37,673 nucleotides of DNA from Acidisphaera sp. S103 (GCF_009765975.1 NZ_LMUJ01000104.1:62250-99922), one strand, 5' to 3'. Positions 1 through 8,957 are shown, counted from the stretch's first letter. Notes: a model not told the origin generated them from the sequence alone. Made by a program: numbers and translations.

Positions 1-25
1 CAATCGGCCTTCGAATGCGTTGAAT

Positions 26-1783
26 ATGAAAAATTTGTCTAATCTGGCATTCGCGTTTGGTGATCTGTTGGGATGCGAACCCAGGTTCATGCCGGACCAT
101 CTGGTCAATGCGTACACTTTGCTGGGTCAGTTGGGAGGAGTGCTGGAAACGGATGACGAAGTTCGGGCCGACCACAGCGATGCGCCACTGGACGCCGAAA
201 CACGGGGGAAATTACGAGATCTGATCAGTTTGGCCTCAATTTGGCTACGGGGTTATCCAACGGTTGTTGGGTTTGATGATCGGGAGGTGAAGACGTGGCC
301 CTCACCGGAGGTGGTGGCGGCAGCGCCGACGCTGCTGCGGGTGTTTCGGGAACAGGATTGCCTGTCCCGGGATGATTATGCGGAAGCTATCGGCTTTCTT
401 GCAGCCATGGGCACGAGGCCACGAGGGGCGGCGAAAGCGGGTGGCCGGGCGTTGAGGGCTGCGATGCTAGCGCTAGGGACGGTCAATAATCTGATTGTTA
501 CAGCCGCGCGGCAGGTTGTGGCGGCTCGGACAGGTGTTGCATTCGCGGATGGAGACGGGGCGGAACGCGCGAGGCGGCTTGGACAGGCGTTGAAGGCGGC
601 AGAGGCGGAGGTGCGTGTGTTTGGTGCCGGGATGAAGGCGGATCTCCGGTATGGATTGGCCGCGGTGATCGAGCAGGCGGATCGTCCGGTTGAGGCGGTT
701 GCGTCAGAGGCTGCCAATCCAGTCGCGTTGGCTGGACCTATGCTCCCCAATCTCGTCAAACAAAAGCAAAAATCCTCCAGAGTCGCCCCGGTAATCATAC
801 GAGGATCGCCGTCGAACCTGCCAATTCCAAACGACGTAGAATCCCAAGCCCAAGCAATGATTCTTAATGGCTATGTCCCACCTCACGAGTGGAACTCACG
901 AATTCATAGGTTGAACTTCGAGGCAACTACCCTGGACAGTCTAGATTTGCTCGCCGACTTAAATGCCCTGAGGGCCCTTAGGTTGGCACGAACTAACGTA
1001 ACCGATCTTCGCCCCTTATCGAGTATAATTACTCTTCGAAATCTTAATCTCGCCCAAACACAGGTGCGTGACGTTGCGCCACTGCGGAATCTTGTGGCCC
1101 TCGAAAGTTTGAATCTAAATCGTACGAAGGTAAGCGACATATCGCCTTTATCCAACCTTGCGCGGCTGCGAAATCTGCATCTGATGGATACCCCCGTCAG
1201 CGACCTCTCACCGATCGCTAACATGAAAAACCTTCGGGATCTCGATCTGGGAGGGACGGGGGTGAGAAATGTATCATCACTAAGCGGTCTAACAGCTCTA
1301 GCAAGCCTTTATCTGAAGGATACGCGGGTGGAAGATTTGTCACTTATTTCGAATTTGGCGGCTTTAAAATACCTGTATTTATCCGGAACGCCTGTTAGGG
1401 ATGTGGTGCCTCTAGCCCAACTTACCGCTCTGATAGGCCTTGATCTCAGTCGCACCCAGACAAGAAAAATTGCTGCTTTATCAGGTATGCTTGTGCTGGA
1501 GCATTTAGATCTGTCGCAGACGCGAGTAATTAACCTGTCAGCACTGGCAGGACTACACGCTCTAAAAACCCTCAAACTGACAGGTACGCGAATTGACAAC
1601 CTGTCACCACTTGCACGCCTAAGTAATATAACAGAATTAGATCTTAGATACACATCGGTAAGTGATGTCTCGCAGCTATCTGGATTGAGCGCTCTGCGAC
1701 GCCTTCGACTAACCGGGAGCATGGTTGACGATATCTCCACTTTGGTTTCAAATCGGTCTCTTGTAATTTCGCGAGACCGGTAA
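26..1783 (+). CDS. Leucine-rich-repeat protein, 13 repeats
   Basis: Residues from about 295 to the end form 13 consecutive 22-residue leucine-rich repeats of the form LxxLxLxxTxVxDLxPLxxL, the internalin/SDS22-like type. These usually form a curved protein-binding surface, so a binding role is likely, but the partner is unknown. The first 240 or so residues are alanine-rich and probably helical, and I recognise no domain there. No signal peptide is visible. The ATG at 26 is the first ATG in frame, but the frame stays open to the window edge and no ribosome site is seen, so the true start may lie upstream. Base use changes inside the gene: the N-terminal part is GC-rich, and from about 740 onward the codons turn AT-rich, as if a repeat domain from another source had been joined on. 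It converges with the minus-strand gene ending at 2171. Confidence 0.8.
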   Translation: MKNLSNLAFAFGDLLGCEPRFMPDHLVNAYTLLGQLGGVLETDDEVRADHSDAPLDAETRGKLRDLISLASIWLRGYPTVVGFDDREVKTWPSPEVVAAAPTLLRVFREQDCLSRDDYAEAIGFLAAMGTRPRGAAKAGGRALRAAMLALGTVNNLIVTAARQVVAARTGVAFADGDGAERARRLGQALKAAEAEVRVFGAGMKADLRYGLAAVIEQADRPVEAVASEAANPVALAGPMLPNLVKQKQKSSRVAPVIIRGSPSNLPIPNDVESQAQAMILNGYVPPHEWNSRIHRLNFEATTLDSLDLLADLNALRALRLARTNVTDLRPLSSIITLRNLNLAQTQVRDVAPLRNLVALESLNLNRTKVSDISPLSNLARLRNLHLMDTPVSDLSPIANMKNLRDLDLGGTGVRNVSSLSGLTALASLYLKDTRVEDLSLISNLAALKYLYLSGTPVRDVVPLAQLTALIGLDLSRTQTRKIAALSGMLVLEHLDLSQTRVINLSALAGLHALKTLKLTGTRIDNLSPLARLSNITELDLRYTSVSDVSQLSGLSALRRLRLTGSMVDDISTLVSNRSLVISRDR

Positions 1784-2170
1784 GTCTCAAACTCAGAGGA
1801 CTGATTATTAGCACTGGAAAGCTGAAATAATACGGTTGCATCAGCCGGCAACATAACGCGCCACCATGTTAAGCGCTTGCCCGACTTGCCATAAACGGCC
1901 TTATGCGGCCCGATTAGACAGCCTCCCCTTCGCCGGCACGGCGGTCGCTCGCTAGGCTGGCCCGTCACCCGCAATTCAGTACACCGGCGTTGATGGCCGC
2001 GCCGGCTGGTCTTGCCCACGAGCAGAGGCCGAGTAGCGGGCGCGTCACCCGGAGCGTCCGCCCTCCGAGATGCCGCAGTTTCTAAACAGCCCCCGCCGTG
2101 ACCCGTGATTACGATAAATGAATAAGCCACTAAACTATTAAGCTCTTTCGGCTGGTATCCTGGCCCTAGA
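1784..2170. other. Intergenic gap between convergent genes
   Basis: This gap lies between the LRR gene and the convergent 550-residue gene. I see no convincing coding frame, RNA gene or clear terminator. It is GC-rich in the middle and AT-rich at both ends, and may hold decayed sequence. Confidence 0.4.
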
Positions 2171-3823
2171 TCAGGCCGTTCGCACGGCGATGGCGAGCCC
2201 GTCCTGCATTTTGACGTCGATGGAGATCGGTGCAATCCGTTCTGAGGGATCGCGCCCAGCGTCCATCAAGCCTTTGAGGATGGCTGCACTTTCAACCATG
2301 ATCGTGTCGAACAGCGCGTTCTCCTTGGTCAGCAGCAGCGCCTTAGCCTCGTACGAGGAGCCTTGTATCTTTTCACGTAGAACTTGATCCATAGAGATGG
2401 TTGTTTCGCCGGTTGGCGAGAAGATGCCGAGTGCCCTGCTGATGTCCTCAAGGCGTGCCCTCTTGCCAGCCTCGCGCCCCGGATAAGCACAGAGGAGCTG
2501 GTACCCGCAAGCTCGGGCTCGGATGCACAGGAGCGCTTCGTCGTACATCCTGTCGAGGATGGCTTGGGCCTCTTGGATCGCCTTCACGTATTTGCCGGAT
2601 CCCCAACCATCCTTCTTGATAGCGTGAAGGGTCGCAATCTGAGCTCGGATATCCTCGATGAGGTGTTCCTGCACTCGAACAAGTTCAACTTCATGCCGTT
2701 CGATCTCGTGGAGAACTTCACTCACAAGCTCCCCGGTCAAGACGGAAGCTGCCACTTGTCGAAAATAGCGGATTGACCCGGTCAGAACGGACCGGCGCTC
2801 ATTCTGCTGGAACTTGGAGACATCTTTGAGAGAAGACTTAATCTCGTCGAGGCTTTTCTCAATGTCTTCCAACTTTTTCTGCTCTGCCATGGCGCTGGCT
2901 AAGGTCAGTAAGACGGCCGGTGATACCAAGCTAACTGCGGAGATGGGGTCGAGACGCACTAAGCCCTTGTGGCCTTTTGCTACACCGACAAAATGCCCCA
3001 ATTTTTCGCTAAAGGAGAGCGCCCCACCCGGCGGGAGCGTAACGCGCACGTAGTCACCGCCCTTCAGCATCTGCTCTGCCGACAAGTAGGGCTGAATCGC
3101 TTTCAGTATGGGGGTGAGCGCGTTCATAGCCTTGCGACTGTTCTCCGGGCCACACCATCCCCTGGTGCCGGCATCAGGAAGCGTAGCCAAGGACAAAATA
3201 GAATGGCCATCCTCCGTTTGGACGACAAGCGCGTCTGCGCCATCATCGACTAGGGCCGGAAGGTCATTGACCCCTGCTTTCGTTGTCTCGCGGGAATCCA
3301 CATACATCCGCCCCTCCTCCGCAAGCTTGCGACGCAGATAGGCCACTTGCAGGAAAACCCACGCGAACGGGGGCCACGCGTCGGAACTCAGTCTGCCTGT
3401 AGCGGCTGTCGATGCGGCTACACTGGCCTCGTCGACCAGACGCTGCCGATCGGTGGACGGAAGAGATGACAGATGCTGCTTCGAGAAGGTGTTGAGGAGG
3501 ATGACCTCGTACCCGTTGATATCGTTTAACGCTGCGGGAATGCCGATTTGCTTGCATAGGCCGGTGACCATGTCCTCATAGGACGGACGCTTTCCATCGC
3601 TGCGTCCGAGCGCCATTAGACTCAGTCTGTAAATCTCGTCGCCGACCTGGTCCGCGTACCGCACATGATCGGGGTGGTGGCGTTCGAAGGCGCGGTTGAT
3701 CTTGAGGACACTGATCGGCGTCTTTACAAGTATATCGACGATGGGGGCGAGCTCATCATTTGTGCAGGATTCCAGTATATCGTAAAGGTCACTGCACAGT
3801 TCTGTTCCGCGTATATCAGACAT
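2171..3823 (-). CDS. Hypothetical protein, YaaW/UPF0174-like N-terminus
   Basis: A 550-residue protein starting at ATG 3823. I do not recognise it with certainty. The N-terminal 150 residues (an LYDILESCTNDELAPIVDIL helix, then a second helical block ending near PSTDRQRLVDEA) recall the E. coli YaaW/UPF0174 family, but only faintly. A middle segment (about 210-290) looks beta-rich. A hydrophobic stretch, SAVSLVSPAVLLTLASAM, near residue 305 could be a membrane segment or buried helix. It is followed by a long charged coiled-coil-like region (about 325-420). The C-terminal part is mixed helical. There is no obvious catalytic motif. It lies alone between the LRR gene and the recombinase, so it looks like accessory cargo. 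A role in membrane or stress biology would be a guess. Confidence 0.7.
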   Translation of the reverse strand: MSDIRGTELCSDLYDILESCTNDELAPIVDILVKTPISVLKINRAFERHHPDHVRYADQVGDEIYRLSLMALGRSDGKRPSYEDMVTGLCKQIGIPAALNDINGYEVILLNTFSKQHLSSLPSTDRQRLVDEASVAASTAATGRLSSDAWPPFAWVFLQVAYLRRKLAEEGRMYVDSRETTKAGVNDLPALVDDGADALVVQTEDGHSILSLATLPDAGTRGWCGPENSRKAMNALTPILKAIQPYLSAEQMLKGGDYVRVTLPPGGALSFSEKLGHFVGVAKGHKGLVRLDPISAVSLVSPAVLLTLASAMAEQKKLEDIEKSLDEIKSSLKDVSKFQQNERRSVLTGSIRYFRQVAASVLTGELVSEVLHEIERHEVELVRVQEHLIEDIRAQIATLHAIKKDGWGSGKYVKAIQEAQAILDRMYDEALLCIRARACGYQLLCAYPGREAGKRARLEDISRALGIFSPTGETTISMDQVLREKIQGSSYEAKALLLTKENALFDTIMVESAAILKGLMDAGRDPSERIAPISIDVKMQDGLAIAVRTA

Positions 3824-3887
3824 GCCTAGATTTCGCTTCAGTTCGAGAACGGGTCCGCATCGTCTAGCGTTTCAACAGGCGCAAGCC

Positions 3888-3949
3888 TAGTCGGGGTCAC
3901 CAGACGGCACGCCAGGCGAAGCTGGCACGATCCAACAGGTGACCCCTAG
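3888..3949. repeat. Nested inverted repeat beside the recombinase gene
   Basis: GGGGTCACC at 3893-3901 is the exact reverse complement of GGTGACCCC at 3938-3946, and CTAG lies on the outer side of both arms. Inside the loop, GCCAG (3911-3915) pairs with CTGGC (3922-3926). It begins 16 bases after the recombinase stop. It could be a terminator-like hairpin or a recombination site for the adjacent integrase. No T-run follows, which weakens the terminator reading. Confidence 0.4.
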
Positions 3950-3964
3950 CATGGCGACTGCATA

Positions 3965-4930
3965 TTAGTAGCTCACCTTGAACGTCGGACTATCCTCCGG
4001 CCGCGTGTGGCGGTAATCGTAGATCCGAGTGGTGGCGATGTTCGCATGCCCAAGCCATTCCTGCACCTTGGCGATGTCGGCCTGGTGGTTGAGCGCATTG
4101 GTGGCGGCGGTCGCGCGCAGCGCATGCGCGCCGATCTCGAAACCCAAGGCCGCCGAATAGGCCCGCACCAGCTTGTAAACCCCGTCCGCGGTGATCGCCG
4201 CGTCATGGCGGCCGGTGCGGTTGTTGCGGACCGGGCGGAACAGCGCGCCATTTTCATCGGTGCCGTGCTGGGCGCTATCAAGGTAATCATGGATCAGCGC
4301 ATGGGTGCCGGGATGCAGCGGCACACACCGCGTCTTGCCGCCTTTGCCGGAAACCTTCAGGTGCGGCACGCCTTTCCGCGCATGCCGGAAATCCTTGACC
4401 TTTAGCTTGCATAACTCCTCACGCCGCAACGCATGGAACAGCAGCGTGGACAGGATGGCGCGGTCGCGCTTGCTCTTGATCGTGTCCTTGTCCGGCGCGG
4501 CCAGCAGCTCGCGTGCCTGGTGGTCGCCGATCGCCGGCGTCTTGCCTTCGCCGCTTTCCGTCTTCGGGCGCTCAACGCCTTTGACCGGGTTGTGGGTCAC
4601 GGCGTTTTTCTCGCAGAGATATTCGAACAGCGACGCCAGCGACGCGAGGCGGTGCCGGATGGTGCTACCGCCAAGTCCGCGGCGGGCCAGTTCGTCGCGC
4701 CAGGCGATGATGTGGGCGCGGGTCACCGTTCGGAATTCTTCCGGCCGGGCGATGCCAGTGAAGCCCATGAAGTCGCGGATCGCGTTTTCATAGACGCGCC
4801 GGGTGTTCGGGTTGCTGAGATTGGCGAACCACTCGACCTCGGGCGGCACGTCGGCCAGCCGGTGGAATTCGGCGGCGGTCAGCAGCCGGGCGGCGGGGGC
4901 GATTTCGGTCGGGAGCTGGGTGGCGGACAT
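3965..4930 (-). CDS. Tyrosine recombinase/integrase (XerC/D type)
   Basis: A 321-residue site-specific recombinase that would cut and rejoin DNA through a 3'-phosphotyrosine. The N-terminal core-binding (SAM-like) domain covers about 30-115 and the catalytic domain about 130-315. The catalytic set is complete: R169 in ALRREEL, K196 in SGKGGK, H269/R272 in HALR, H295 in LGHAN and the nucleophile Y304 in TRIY. Size and plain two-domain layout match Xer-like plasmid or integron-neighbour recombinases rather than large phage integrases. It may resolve multimers or mobilise the accessory block. The ATG at 4930 lies 6 bases from a perfect 16-bp inverted repeat that covers the leader, so self-regulation or recombination at that site is plausible. 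A nested hairpin lies just after the stop codon. Confidence 0.93.
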   Translation of the reverse strand: MSATQLPTEIAPAARLLTAAEFHRLADVPPEVEWFANLSNPNTRRVYENAIRDFMGFTGIARPEEFRTVTRAHIIAWRDELARRGLGGSTIRHRLASLASLFEYLCEKNAVTHNPVKGVERPKTESGEGKTPAIGDHQARELLAAPDKDTIKSKRDRAILSTLLFHALRREELCKLKVKDFRHARKGVPHLKVSGKGGKTRCVPLHPGTHALIHDYLDSAQHGTDENGALFRPVRNNRTGRHDAAITADGVYKLVRAYSAALGFEIGAHALRATAATNALNHQADIAKVQEWLGHANIATTRIYDYRHTRPEDSPTFKVSY

Positions 4931-4936
4931 GCCATG

Positions 4937-4974
4937 ATTTTACTCTTGATAAAATCTGTTATCAAGAGTAAAAT
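4937..4974. promoter_or_regulatory. Perfect 16-bp inverted repeat at recombinase start
   Basis: ATTTTACTCTTGATAA (4937-4952) and TTATCAAGAGTAAAAT (4959-4974) are exact reverse complements separated by the six bases AATCTG. The site is AT-rich within a GC-rich region and begins 6 bases upstream of the recombinase ATG. It fits either an operator for a dimeric repressor or a Xer/dif-like core, where two recombinase arms flank a 6-bp crossover. The sequence alone does not decide between them. Confidence 0.7.
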
Positions 4975-5031
4975 AAGGAGACCATTCGTTCCTAGGTCGG
5001 GCCGCCACAGCATGGCAGGCGCTCCCGCTTT

Positions 5032-5496
5032 TCAAGGTTTACGAAATACAACGAACCTAGCGTAGGACCCCGCAAAGTTGTTGATGATCTCGGCGAGGCC
5101 CCCTTCGTCAACCCGATTTGCCGCTTCACGCGCCTCAAACCATTGCGTTGTTCGCTGACGTTTTTCCGGCCATTCGTCAAGCTGCTGTTCGACCCGGAAG
5201 AGGTAGACCCGCACCTCACACAAGACAGCACCGTTGGCCAGTCGCTTCTCATAGTGAAAGCGACCGATGGGCCGTTTGCCAACGATCTGCCCGATTAGTC
5301 CGGCTTCTTCGTAGGCTTCCTGGCTGGCGACTTCGGCGGGCTTTCTTTTCTTTATTGGCCAGCCTTTGGGAATGACCCAGCGGCCTGTCTCACGGGATGT
5401 CAGTAGCATCACTTGCCTGATACCGTCCTCGCCGATGCGCCAGGGTAAGGCCGCCGATTGGACGGGGTGATCAAATTTTTTGTTTTTCATGCCCAT
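5032..5496 (-). CDS. NUDIX hydrolase, DIPP-like
   Basis: A 154-residue NUDIX protein predicted to hydrolyse a nucleoside-diphosphate-linked or diphosphoinositol-type substrate in the cytoplasm. The Nudix helix is [20 protein letters not shown] followed by EEAGLIG. The late Glu pair and Gly are present, but the first Glu is replaced and the usual Arg is Gln. This pattern is common in alphaproteobacterial proteins beginning WVIPKGWP. Length is normal. The start may be ATG 5496 or ATG 5490. It is divergent from the MgtC-like gene, with about 110 bases between them. The substrate cannot be read from the sequence. Confidence 0.88.
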   Translation of the reverse strand: MGMKNKKFDHPVQSAALPWRIGEDGIRQVMLLTSRETGRWVIPKGWPIKKRKPAEVASQEAYEEAGLIGQIVGKRPIGRFHYEKRLANGAVLCEVRVYLFRVEQQLDEWPEKRQRTTQWFEAREAANRVDEGGLAEIINNFAGSYARFVVFRKP

Positions 5497-5604
5497 TGTC
5501 CCGTGCCGCCTTTCACATCATCGAATGTCCTTGTCCCCGATGATATTGCAAGATTCTGCGGTCCGCGCGCTAAGCATGAACGACGCGACACGGAGGAAGG
5601 GCGC

Positions 5605-6387
5605 ATGCCGAGGTTCCTGGATTTTAGCGGACAAGGATGGCTGCAACTCGGGGAACTGACGCTTGCTTTTGTGCTATCGGCGCTAGTCGGGGTAGAGCGG
5701 GAGATTCGTCAGAAAAGTGCGGGTCTCAGGACCCATACTCTTGTCGGGGTCTCCGCGGCGCTGATTATGCTGATCTCGAAATATGGGTTCATGGACGTCC
5801 TTTCGAACGGTCGGGTTGTCCTCGATCCATCGCGTGTCGCCGCGCAAGTCGTGTCCGGTATCGGCTTCATCGGCGGCGGTGTTATCTTCATGCGGCGCGA
5901 CGTGGTGCGCGGGCTGACAACGGCTGCATCAATCTGGTTTACGGCCGCGCTCGGCATGGCGTGTGGCGCGGGGTTGCCGGTGCTCGCGGCGGCGACGACG
6001 ATCGGTCATTTCGTCATCATGCTCGGTTTCCCCAAAATGGCCCGCCAATTGCCACGCTCGCGCCGGCTGGCGACGGAAATATCCATTTCCTATGAAGATG
6101 GTCGAGAATTGTTGCGCGCGATACTGATTAAATGCACCGAACTCCGTTTCGCCATCAACCATGTGCGGCTCGATCGGGAGGCCGCTTTCGCGGACAGTCG
6201 CGAGGAAGCCATGGACAGGGCCTATAACGAAGGGGGGGAGTTGGGATGGCGACCCGAGAAAGGCACCGTCACAATGCGCATGCAGGTCAAGGGCAAGCGG
6301 CCAATATCGCACCTTATCAGCGCACTGAGTAGCATCGGCGGTGTCCACGAAGTTGGCACCGTGAACGACGACACAGAATTGGACTAG
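5605..6387 (+). CDS. MgtC/SapB family membrane protein
   Basis: A 260-residue inner-membrane protein. It has the MgtC N-terminal signature: [20 protein letters not shown], then several hydrophobic helices including [14 protein letters not shown] and [21 protein letters not shown] soluble C-terminal domain follows (about 150-260), matching the ACT-like tail of the longer family members. MgtC proteins support growth in low magnesium and restrain the F1Fo ATP synthase in pathogens; plasmid homologues are poorly understood. I chose ATG 5605 because AGGAAGG sits a few bases upstream and the protein then starts at the conserved region, although the frame is open further upstream. It stands alone, divergent from the NUDIX gene. 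Confidence 0.9.
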   Translation: MPRFLDFSGQGWLQLGELTLAFVLSALVGVEREIRQKSAGLRTHTLVGVSAALIMLISKYGFMDVLSNGRVVLDPSRVAAQVVSGIGFIGGGVIFMRRDVVRGLTTAASIWFTAALGMACGAGLPVLAAATTIGHFVIMLGFPKMARQLPRSRRLATEISISYEDGRELLRAILIKCTELRFAINHVRLDREAAFADSREEAMDRAYNEGGELGWRPEKGTVTMRMQVKGKRPISHLISALSSIGGVHEVGTVNDDTELD

Positions 6388-6471
6388 AGGAAATCATGCA
6401 AAAACTGGTGAGATCAGCCTGCTGCAAAATATTTTCATTTCGGGCGACTGGCTGTCTCCGGTTACGTGTAG

Positions 6472-6624
6472 CGACGCGCAATAATGAACGGCCCGACGCG
6501 TAATAGAGTGTGGTTTCCGGCGCACATTAGCTGAGACGGAAGCGGGCGTCCGACGCACAATCGTTGAGGCACAACACACATTCGGTGAGACGGACGCGCA
6601 ATAGACGATCGTCGGCGCACGATC
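6472..6624 (+). repeat. Cluster of six degenerate 12-bp direct repeats
   Basis: The core CGACGCGCAATA, with one to several changes, recurs at 6472, 6494, 6518, 6551, 6592 and 6613, spaced 22, 24, 33, 41 and 21 bases. It fills the gap between the convergent MgtC-like and GNAT genes. The spacing is irregular and there is no long conserved unit, so it is not a CRISPR. It could be an intergenic repeat family or a protein-binding cluster. Confidence 0.5.
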
Positions 6625-6653
6625 GCTTTTCAACCTCGGAGCGGACTTCGGCT

Positions 6654-7178
6654 TCAAGTCGAAACAGCCACCCAGACCAGCCCCCGCCACAAGCCGACGC
6701 GCTCATATCTGGCAGTGAAGTCGCGCCACGGTTGTCGCTGGAGCTCTAACCGCGCCATCACGGCCTGCGATCGCAAATTATCGGCGCTCGTGTAGGACAC
6801 GATCTCCTTGAGTCCCGCGCGTCTGAAGGCGTCGTCGAGTGCCGCCCGCGCGCTTTCAGTAGCATAGCCGCGGCCCCAAGCCCGACGCGTGAACCGCCAA
6901 CCTATTTCGAAGTGAGCTCCAAGAGGATGATCTGGGAGAAGGCGGGGCATGACCCCTGCATAGCCGAGAAAATCGCCATCGGCGGTCTCGACAGCCCACC
7001 GAGAAAGCCCATGCTCCGCATACGTCGTACTATAGTGGTCAAGCTTTGCGTCGCTCTCGGCGCGGCCAATCGGTCCACCCAGGTCAAGCATCACGATCGG
7101 GTCGGCATGCATCTCAGCGAACGACGCACGATGTTCGTCGCGCCAAGGAAGAAGCTCTAACCGTTTCGTTCGAATCAT
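6654..7178 (-). CDS. GNAT N-acetyltransferase, RimJ/RimL-like
   Basis: A 174-residue GNAT-fold enzyme that would transfer an acetyl group from acetyl-CoA to an amine. It starts with the typical IRTKRLELLPW strand. It carries the acetyl-CoA loop RRAWGRGYATES at about residues 100-112, then the late signature EIVSYTSADNLRSQAVMARL, in which the N-x-x-S-x-x-V/M pattern is characteristic of the RimJ/RimL group. I prefer ATG 7178 over the in-frame GTG 7184. It is the first of four minus-strand cargo genes. The substrate is unknown: it could be a protein N-terminus, a small molecule or an antibiotic. Confidence 0.9.
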   Translation of the reverse strand: MIRTKRLELLPWRDEHRASFAEMHADPIVMLDLGGPIGRAESDAKLDHYSTTYAEHGLSRWAVETADGDFLGYAGVMPRLLPDHPLGAHFEIGWRFTRRAWGRGYATESARAALDDAFRRAGLKEIVSYTSADNLRSQAVMARLELQRQPWRDFTARYERVGLWRGLVWVAVST

Positions 7179-7222
7179 TGACACCCGTATCTGCTTGGTT
7201 CTCTTCCAATGACCGACGGCAC

Positions 7223-7280
7223 AGCCTCATTGGGGTATACCCGAATGAGGCTATGACCGCATGTGGTGGACAGCAGACCT
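7223..7280 (+). repeat. 58-bp direct repeat with 30-bp palindrome, copy 1
   Basis: The first 30 bases form AGCCTCATT...AATGAGGCT around GGGTATACCC, symmetric except for one pair. The next 28 bases contain ATGACCGC and GTGGACAGC. The copy at 9671-9728 matches without gaps at 47 of 58 positions, in the same orientation. The element ends inside the stop codon of the nucleotidyltransferase gene and lies upstream of the GNAT gene. Confidence 0.75.
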
Positions 7281-7842
7281 ACGCCTCGGCCTTCCGCAGC
7301 AGAGGCCAGGAGGTGGTCCAACCCTTGGTCCGCAACCGATCCTCGTAGATGCCGCGCTTCTCGCAGGAAAAACGCGGCGTCGGACGCAGGATCAAGTTCA
7401 GTAGATCATCCAGGCCGAAGGGGGCGGCGATTTCGCAGCCGTTGAAGCCGCGCCGCCGGACGGCGACCGCAGTCGCCGTCTCGGGCCAGCAACGCATCGC
7501 CTCAGTGGCCGAGGCGTAGGGAAGGTCACCGTTACGGGTGTGCATCCGTGCCTGATTCTTTACCGACCAGGCAATGGACGGCTCTGCCACACATAGAGCC
7601 GCCTCAATCCTCTGGTCCTCAGCGGGGTCGATTCGGCCCAGATCGTGCCAGATGATATCGACATCGCTGGTCGGAGGTGACGGAGGGCGTCCATGCAGGT
7701 GGTCCCAAACAGCGTTCCTGACGAAGCCCGCCCCGATCCAGCTGTCCGGCAGGCCCAGGGCACTCGCCACGTTCAGAACGCGCCAGCGGAACGGGTCGGC
7801 ACGTAGGATGGACGCAACCTGGGAGTCAGCGCTCATCGGCAA
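7279..7842 (-). CDS. Nucleotidyltransferase-fold protein (NTP_transf_6/DUF925)
   Basis: A 187-residue protein of the NTP_transf_6 family (DUF925). It shows the family hallmarks: WIGAGFVRNAVWDHLHG, then the nucleotidyltransferase metal motif TSDVDIIWHD (DVD), and the C-terminal PFGLDDLLNLILRPTP. Members resemble minimal nucleotidyltransferases; their substrates are unknown. The start is ATG 7842 (MPM) or ATG 7836. It is followed closely by the palindromic 58-bp repeat. Its neighbour DUF4269 is another compact nucleotidyltransferase-like protein. The pair may reflect accumulation of cassette-like cargo rather than one pathway. Confidence 0.88.
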   Translation of the reverse strand: MPMSADSQVASILRADPFRWRVLNVASALGLPDSWIGAGFVRNAVWDHLHGRPPSPPTSDVDIIWHDLGRIDPAEDQRIEAALCVAEPSIAWSVKNQARMHTRNGDLPYASATEAMRCWPETATAVAVRRRGFNGCEIAAPFGLDDLLNLILRPTPRFSCEKRGIYEDRLRTKGWTTSWPLLRKAEA

Positions 7843-7987
7843 ACCATGGCGCGGCTATCGGCCGCGGGCAATGTCTATATGGGGGGTACGCCATAGAATT
7901 GGCAGTATAGCACAGTTTGTGGTACGAATCGGGAACGTGGCAGCCTCACTCGGGAGCTATTGAGGGCCGCGGGGGTGGGAAGCAGAG

Positions 7988-8668
7988 CTAATCCGCGATT
8001 CCCAAAAGCGGAAGCAATTCCCCCATGCTGCGGAATACTGCGGAGGCACCCGCTGCAGTCAGGCGTCGCTCGTAACCGGGGTAGCAGTGACCCCCGCCGT
8101 AGAATCCCAAGACACGCATTCCAGCAGCCTTTGCTGCCTGGATACCGGCCTCACTGTCCTCAATGACGACGCAGCGCGACGCAGAAGCCCCTAGGCGTGC
8201 GGCGGCATGGAGGAAGAGGTCCGGGGCGGGCTTCGGTCGAGGCACGAGATCAGCTCCGAATACGTTCGGGCCGAAGAAGCTCAGCAGCCCCGTCACCTCT
8301 AGGATTTCTCTCAGGCGAGCCAACTGGGCGTTGGACGCAACGCAGACAGGTAACCCGATCCTGCTTAACACGTCAGCGACCCCCGCCACGGCCTGCAACT
8401 CGGTTTGGTAGGCAGCATCCACCAAGCGGTCTCGCGTTGCCTCGAAATCGTCCGGGAGTGGTCGCCCCAGGGCAGCCTCGACGTGGGCCTGTATATCTTT
8501 GGTTGCGGTGCCGATGAATTGCTGGGCCAGCTCCTCGGCTGACACTTGGAAGCCTAGGCGCGTCAATTCGGCGGCGTCTATCCTGCACTGGATGACTTGG
8601 CTGTCGATCAGGACGCCGTCGCAATCGAAAATGACCAGGCCGGGTAGGCGTTGGCTTGACACGGGCAT
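7988..8668 (-). CDS. HAD-IA family phosphatase, YieH-like
   Basis: A 226-residue haloacid-dehalogenase-fold hydrolase. Motif I FDCDGVLIDS contains the nucleophile D15 and D17. Motif II is VASNAQ near 113. The motif III lysine is in PRPKPAPD, and motif IV is VIEDSEAGIQAAKAAGM. The cap is inserted between motifs I and II, as in beta-phosphoglucomutase and 6-phosphogluconate phosphatase (YieH) relatives. It probably dephosphorylates a sugar phosphate or nucleotide in the cytoplasm. Length is normal and all catalytic residues are present. It lies between the two nucleotidyltransferase-like genes on the same strand, with gaps of about 145 and 290 bases, so an operon is not certain. Confidence 0.92.
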   Translation of the reverse strand: MPVSSQRLPGLVIFDCDGVLIDSQVIQCRIDAAELTRLGFQVSAEELAQQFIGTATKDIQAHVEAALGRPLPDDFEATRDRLVDAAYQTELQAVAGVADVLSRIGLPVCVASNAQLARLREILEVTGLLSFFGPNVFGADLVPRPKPAPDLFLHAAARLGASASRCVVIEDSEAGIQAAKAAGMRVLGFYGGGHCYPGYERRLTAAGASAVFRSMGELLPLLGIAD

Positions 8669-8957
8669 CTTCCTCGGCTTTCAGACAAACCATATACCAA
8701 GGTCCGAGAATGTCGGGAGCGGTCCTCGTAAACCTGTCCCAATTGAACTATCTCCGGCCAACGCCTTCTAATCCTTCGTTCCGGCTGGGGATGCGGGCGT
8801 CGTTATCGAAATAAACTTAGAGTGGGACAGATGGCCATCTTCTCGGTCCGTTCCACAAGCCGTGCTATCCTGCCTGTTCTATGTCGTACCCCCTATCGGC
8901 GTCCAAAATTTGCACGCCGAAGCACACAGAGACCGCGAAGCTGTGCGTTTTGGCCAT

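Noticed and set aside
1309..2235. Long minus-strand open frame (308 codons) across the LRR gene end
   Set aside because: It is antisense to periodic LRR coding, has no domain-like composition, and its length is explained by the repeat structure of the real gene.
6472..6624. Possible CRISPR array
   Set aside because: The repeats are short and diverged, spacing varies from 21 to 41 bases, and no cas gene is nearby.
8669..8957. Possible transposase fragment between HAD and DUF4269 genes
   Set aside because: Short transposase-like words on the minus strand are interrupted by stops and could not be tied to a family.
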